Below, piece by piece: positions 8,443 to 10,695 of a DNA stretch of 10,695 bases; the first letter of the stretch is position 1; each line of letters opens with the position of its first letter. Both the position numbers and the translations under genes were made by a program. Source of the stretch: an uncultured Bacteroidota bacterium (GTDB lineage Bacteria; Bacteroidota; Bacteroidia; Chitinophagales; Chitinophagaceae); assembly GCA_903906615.1 (NCBI GenBank), contig CAIVKT010000370.1, positions 1 through 10,695 on the forward strand, in the 5' to 3' direction. Under the pieces are notes generated by a model. It did not search any database. It was not told where the DNA came from and saw only the letters and a program-made list of their open reading frames with translations.

Positions 8443-8482
8443 TAAAAAGATGCCCCACAATTTTTGGAAGTGTGGGACATCT
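8443..8482 (-). terminator. Minus-strand intrinsic terminator hairpin
   Basis: Arms 8448-8459 and 8471-8482 form a 12-bp stem with an 11-base loop. On the minus strand the one non-complementary pair becomes a G-U wobble, while on the plus strand it is a C-A mismatch. On the minus strand it is followed by five U residues (8448-8444). This is the classic form of a minus-strand terminator. It lies ~130 bp beyond the ferritin-like gene and behind another hairpin, so it is either a backup or ends a separate short transcript. Confidence 0.6.
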
Positions 8483-8530
8483 AATGTTGTTCCTGATGCC
8501 CTGCGGAAGAACGTGGGCGCAGGCTAACTT
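8443..8530 (-). ncRNA. Possible short structured RNA or attenuator (unidentified)
   Basis: Reading the minus strand, a hairpin CCTGCG / CGCAGG (8518-8523 with 8500-8505, 12-base loop) comes before the terminator stem at 8448-8482. A segment GGCATC (8500-8495) could instead pair with GATGTC (8481-8476), which is the 5' arm of the terminator, so two exclusive folds are possible. It does not resemble the conserved cores of SRP RNA, 6S RNA, tmRNA, RNase P or common riboswitches that I can recall. No promoter was found for it. Confidence 0.25.
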
Positions 8531-8556
8531 TACATTACCAGGCCATTTTTTTTAAC

Positions 8557-8585
8557 GATAAAACCCGCACAAGTGCGGGTTTATC
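8557..8585. terminator. Terminator hairpin downstream of the ferritin-like operon
   Basis: AAACCCGCAC (8561-8570) pairs with GTGCGGGTTT (8573-8582), and the outer bases GAT/ATC extend it past a one-base bulge. It lies 28 bp past the stop codon of the 9483-8614 gene, with a TTTTATCGTT tail on the minus strand and TTTATCATTTT on the plus strand, so it may act in both directions. Confidence 0.65.
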
Positions 8586-8613
8586 ATTTTATCTATTCTT
8601 ATAAAAGTATCTG

Positions 8614-9483
8614 TTACGGCTTTAGGAATGGCGACACCAATGTTGTTACAGTTGCTTTATCCAGCGGCTCATCAAAGGCTGCCGTGGCCGAGGCTTTAGG
8701 CACAGTGCCTGTGCCATCGGTGATGGTGGTGATGTCTATACTGATAGCGCCCACACCTTGTATGGTATTATCTTCGCCCAGGTAGTTGGCCTGTGTGGCT
8801 GTTGTAGGCGGTATGTTGTTGGTGATCCATGGCGCGGGTAATTCGCTTGCACCTGCATTGCGCCTGATGAGGCGTATATGCGCCGCATGGCGGCCTTCCA
8901 CAGCGGCTATCTGCTGCGCCTGCACCAGCAGGGCGTTGCCGGAGAATGCCGACATCTGCCCGCCATATGCCCGCACGCCGGTATCTTCAAAAACCTCCGC
9001 CAGTATCAGGAAGGTAGGATAGTCGTTAAATACATTGTTGTAAGCGCCACCACCGGTAAAGTCGTAAGCCGCGGGTACAAATGATCCACGGGTAGTGGAA
9101 TCGGTAAAATGCTTCGGCACGAATGGTGTACCGCCCATAGCTGTGATGGTAGTGGTTAAGAAATTTACGTGTGCCTGTTCGTGCGCCTCTATGGTGAGGA
9201 AGCCGGGTTGGTCTGCTGCCGGTATCAGGTTGCCGGTATTATTGGCAGTATGATAAAAAGCGAATTCGAGGTATTCCAGCTCCAGGGCAAAATTGAGCGC
9301 GTCTACCACTACATCTGTGGTGCGGCCATAAGCCTTCTTGAACATAGAGCCTATGGCGAGTGGCAATGCGGCCACAGCCACCTTGGAGCCAAAGCTCTTG
9401 AGTATTTGCCGGCGGCCGCTCAGGCGTTCGTAAACCTCAGGGTCTGCCTTCTCTATCTGCTGCAGGATATTTTTAAAATTCAT
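8614..9483 (-). CDS. Ferritin-like domain protein (Ferritin_2 type) with twin-arginine signal, 289 aa
   Basis: Residues 22-53 look like a Tat signal: SGRRQILKSFG followed by the hydrophobic stretch VAVAALPLAIG. Residues ~57-204 hold four helices with spaced di-metal ligands typical of ferritin-like bundles: E70 and E73 in LELEYLEFAFY, E102 and H105 in HEQAH, E163 and E166 in LAEVFEDTG, and E196 and H199 in VEGRHA. The C-terminal FDEPLDKATVTTLVSPFL is a tail I associate with the Pfam Ferritin_2 group, which includes plant desiccation-related proteins. Iron or oxygen chemistry in the periplasm is inferred; the substrate is unknown. There is no lipobox, so it may be soluble after cleavage or held by the signal segment. 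It is the second gene of a pair, 55 bp after its partner, and a terminator follows. Confidence 0.88.
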   Translation of the reverse strand: MNFKNILQQIEKADPEVYERLSGRRQILKSFGSKVAVAALPLAIGSMFKKAYGRTTDVVVDALNFALELEYLEFAFYHTANNTGNLIPAADQPGFLTIEAHEQAHVNFLTTTITAMGGTPFVPKHFTDSTTRGSFVPAAYDFTGGGAYNNVFNDYPTFLILAEVFEDTGVRAYGGQMSAFSGNALLVQAQQIAAVEGRHAAHIRLIRRNAGASELPAPWITNNIPPTTATQANYLGEDNTIQGVGAISIDITTITDGTGTVPKASATAAFDEPLDKATVTTLVSPFLKP

Positions 9484-9538
9484 GACCTGTTATTTATGTG
9501 GTGCACCGCTTTGATGGGTGCGGAAAATAATGAGTTGA

Positions 9539-10222
9539 TCAACCTGGTAATTTCGATGAATCGAAGTGCGTGAAAATATAGTTCTCCGCAGCGGCCAGCA
9601 CGGTTCTTGGCGATGTGGCCACCATGTCCAGCCCGTTGCTGTCTATAACGGTGCCGTCTGCAAACGAGTTATAAGTAAGTGCATCCCTGAAGTATGCTGA
9701 GTGGCGTGCCTCTACGGTAGCCATCTTGGCAAACTCCAGCGCATAAGCCTGGTTCTCGAAATAAGTGCAGGCGCTGATGATGCCCGAAACGCAAAGGTCT
9801 TCGAGCATTGCAGCGAAGGTGTATACACTGGTACGGTCTACAAAAGTTACAGAAGAAAAGTTAGGCGCTATTGCCGGTATGGCATTCTTGCCCAGCAGCG
9901 TTTTCAAAAATCCTGCGTGTGCTATTTCCTGGTCGCGCACATCTGTGAGCAGCAGCAGTTCATCTTTGGTGATCGACAGCTCAGGTGTGGCTACAGCCTG
10001 CGTATAGAAGGCAGCTTCGAGCTGTTGCAGTATGTACAGGAAGTTGAGCAGCGCGAAATCTTCGGTGCCAATATAAGTATCCGTAGGCTTAGACCCCTTG
10101 CACGATGCCAGGAAAATCCCCGCTCCCGCTACGCCACCGGCCAGCTGAAAAAAACGGCGCCGGGACACATCATAACCCGGTTCTTTCACCTGTATATCTT
10201 CAGGTGCGTTCATTAATTTCAT
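9539..10222 (-). CDS. Ferritin-like domain lipoprotein with twin-arginine signal, 227 aa
   Basis: Residues 20-41 combine a twin-arginine motif (SRRRFFQLAGG) with a lipobox LASC at 38-41, so C41 is the likely lipidated residue of a Tat-exported lipoprotein. The mature part has the four-helix ferritin-like pattern with possible metal ligands E69 (QQLEAAFY), E99 and H102 (DQEIAHAGF), E141 (MLEDLC) and E171 and H174 (VEARHSAYF). It is shorter than its neighbour and lacks the long C-terminal tail. The two share the helix pattern but little direct sequence, so they are distant paralogues that may form a mixed assembly; this is inference. Two ATGs are available at 10222 and 10213; the first is taken, and both give the complete signal. 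Function in iron handling or stress is not shown. Confidence 0.88.
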   Translation of the reverse strand: MKLMNAPEDIQVKEPGYDVSRRRFFQLAGGVAGAGIFLASCKGSKPTDTYIGTEDFALLNFLYILQQLEAAFYTQAVATPELSITKDELLLLTDVRDQEIAHAGFLKTLLGKNAIPAIAPNFSSVTFVDRTSVYTFAAMLEDLCVSGIISACTYFENQAYALEFAKMATVEARHSAYFRDALTYNSFADGTVIDSNGLDMVATSPRTVLAAAENYIFTHFDSSKLPG

Positions 10223-10316
10223 ACGCTCTGTTTAAAAGTTTTTGAGGCTACCGGCACCTACTATATGCCGCTAACAGCCCTAAAGTTAAAAAAAGGATAC
10301 TGTAAACCAATATATT

Positions 10317-10324
10317 CAAAAATA
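10317..10324 (-). promoter_or_regulatory. Candidate -7 box (TATTTTTG) for the ferritin-like operon
   Basis: It matches TAnnTTTG on the minus strand ~95 bp upstream of the 10222 start, in an AT-rich stretch. No TTTG lies at the usual -33 spacing, so this is a weak call. Confidence 0.35.
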
Positions 10325-10386
10325 TAAACAAAAAAAAGTTGTATTCAGAAGGTAGGGTAGCCCTGAAAAGGGAAAATCGTGTATGT

Positions 10387-10472
10387 GATTTTGCCGCATT
10401 CGCGGCGGGTGGGTTGTTTTGTTCCGCACTGAAGGGGCAAGATCCCGGAGCGGTGGGCAACGCCCATCGAAA
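10387..10472. repeat. Intergenic repeat unit, copy A (~86 bp)
   Basis: It begins GATTTTGCCGCATTCGCGGC (a 5-bp stem GCCGC/GCGGC with a four-base loop), passes through TGAAGGGGCAAGATCCCGG and ends GGCAACGCCCATCGAAA. It aligns end to end with copy B, with a few substitutions and 1-2 base indels. Confidence 0.8.
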
Positions 10473-10582
10473 TAATGCGGGGGACTCGCGAGAACGAAAC
10501 AAGCCATATCAGTACAAAATAAATAGCAACGAGGTGTACGCAATTGGCGTGATGGGATTTTGTTCATCGTGCGTTAATAGTT

Positions 10583-10601
10583 AATAGGGCGTTGCCCTAT
10601 T
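10583..10601. repeat. Perfect hairpin AATAGGGC-GTT-GCCCTATT
   Basis: An 8-bp perfect inverted repeat with a three-base loop sits directly before repeat copy B. No T-run follows on either strand, so it is not a typical terminator and is more likely part of the repeat element. Confidence 0.6.
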
Positions 10602-10607
10602 CTATGG

Positions 10608-10695
10608 GATTTTGCCGCATTCGCGGCGTGGGTTGTGGTGTGTGCTTACGCCCTGAAGGGGCAAGGTCCCGGAGCGGTGGCAACGCCCATCGAAA
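10608..10695. repeat. Intergenic repeat unit, copy B (~88 bp, reaches window edge)
   Basis: It shares its first 21 bases and its last ~17 bases with copy A and carries TGAAGGGGCAAGGTCCCGG in the middle. It reaches the shared end GCCCATCGAAA exactly at the window edge, so the element could continue. The distance between unit starts is 221 bp. Confidence 0.8.

Larger units (their letters stand above)
8037..8613. other. 577-bp non-coding region between the ferritin-like operon and the T9SS cargo gene
   Basis: I see no convincing gene here. The part nearest 8613 holds two terminator-like hairpins, 8280-8440 is AT-rich with one TAnnTTTG match, and 8037-8260 would be a long 5' leader if transcription starts at that box. 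Short open frames in 8050-8259 (plus strand) and 8073-8180 (minus strand, 35 aa) have no recognisable content. Confidence 0.6.
10223..10695. other. Non-coding region with repeat units upstream of the ferritin-like operon
   Basis: 10223-10345 is AT-rich and probably holds the operon promoter and leader. From ~10350 the composition turns GC-rich with small hairpins (for example CCCTGAAAAGGG at 10361-10372) and two copies of a repeat unit. Open frames here on both strands coincide with the repeats and show no protein features. Confidence 0.6.

Noticed and set aside
8443..8560. SRP RNA, tmRNA or riboswitch in the 8037-8613 gap
   Set aside because: GGAAG and TTACCAGG fragments occur, but not in the order or pairing of the SRP core, and no other conserved RNA motif could be matched.
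8786..10216. Plus-strand frames opposite the two ferritin-like genes
   Set aside because: They are antisense to well-supported coding sequences and have low-complexity, cysteine/arginine-rich products.
10248..10584. Three overlapping 80-84-aa frames on both strands at the right end
   Set aside because: They coincide with the intergenic repeat units and their hairpins, and the products look like translated repeat DNA.

Overview
The window looks like a piece of a Bacteroidota chromosome, probably from the Chitinophagales or a related order. Three things support this: a type IX secretion (T9SS) C-terminal sorting domain, a giant protein of NPLP-type Ig-like repeats common in that phylum, and AT-rich start regions without strong Shine-Dalgarno sequences. 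The genus is inferred only loosely. Every gene I can support lies on the minus strand, so the order of transcription runs from high to low coordinates.

Layout from right to left. 10223-10695 is non-coding and holds two copies of an ~87-bp repeat unit, a hairpin between them, and a possible promoter for the gene pair that follows. 10222-9539 and 9483-8614 encode two ferritin-like-domain proteins with twin-arginine signals, 55 bp apart and probably co-transcribed; the first also carries a lipobox. 8613-8037 is a 577-bp non-coding stretch with two terminator-like hairpins and one promoter-like -7 box. 8036-6279 encodes a secreted protein of unknown function with a T9SS type A sorting domain, followed at once by a strong terminator hairpin. 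6134 to the left edge is one uninterrupted reading frame of at least 2044 codons, missing its C-terminus. It has a signal peptide, a beta-rich N-terminal region, one Ig-like domain and then 23 tandem ~72-residue Big_2-like repeats.

The window therefore holds two units. One is a pair of exported ferritin-like proteins that may work together outside the cytoplasm. The other is two secreted or surface proteins, probably T9SS cargo, each with its own transcription start. No phage, CRISPR, transposase, rRNA or tRNA was seen.

The most unusual signals are at the DNA level. A near-perfect 16-bp palindrome occurs four times, in frame, inside the giant gene, at two different places in the protein repeat. 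A second short motif recurs three times in the same array. The non-coding region at 8444-8585 contains a hairpin that pairs fully only on the minus strand, and the right end carries paired repeat units. I did not find convincing evidence of a new multi-gene system.
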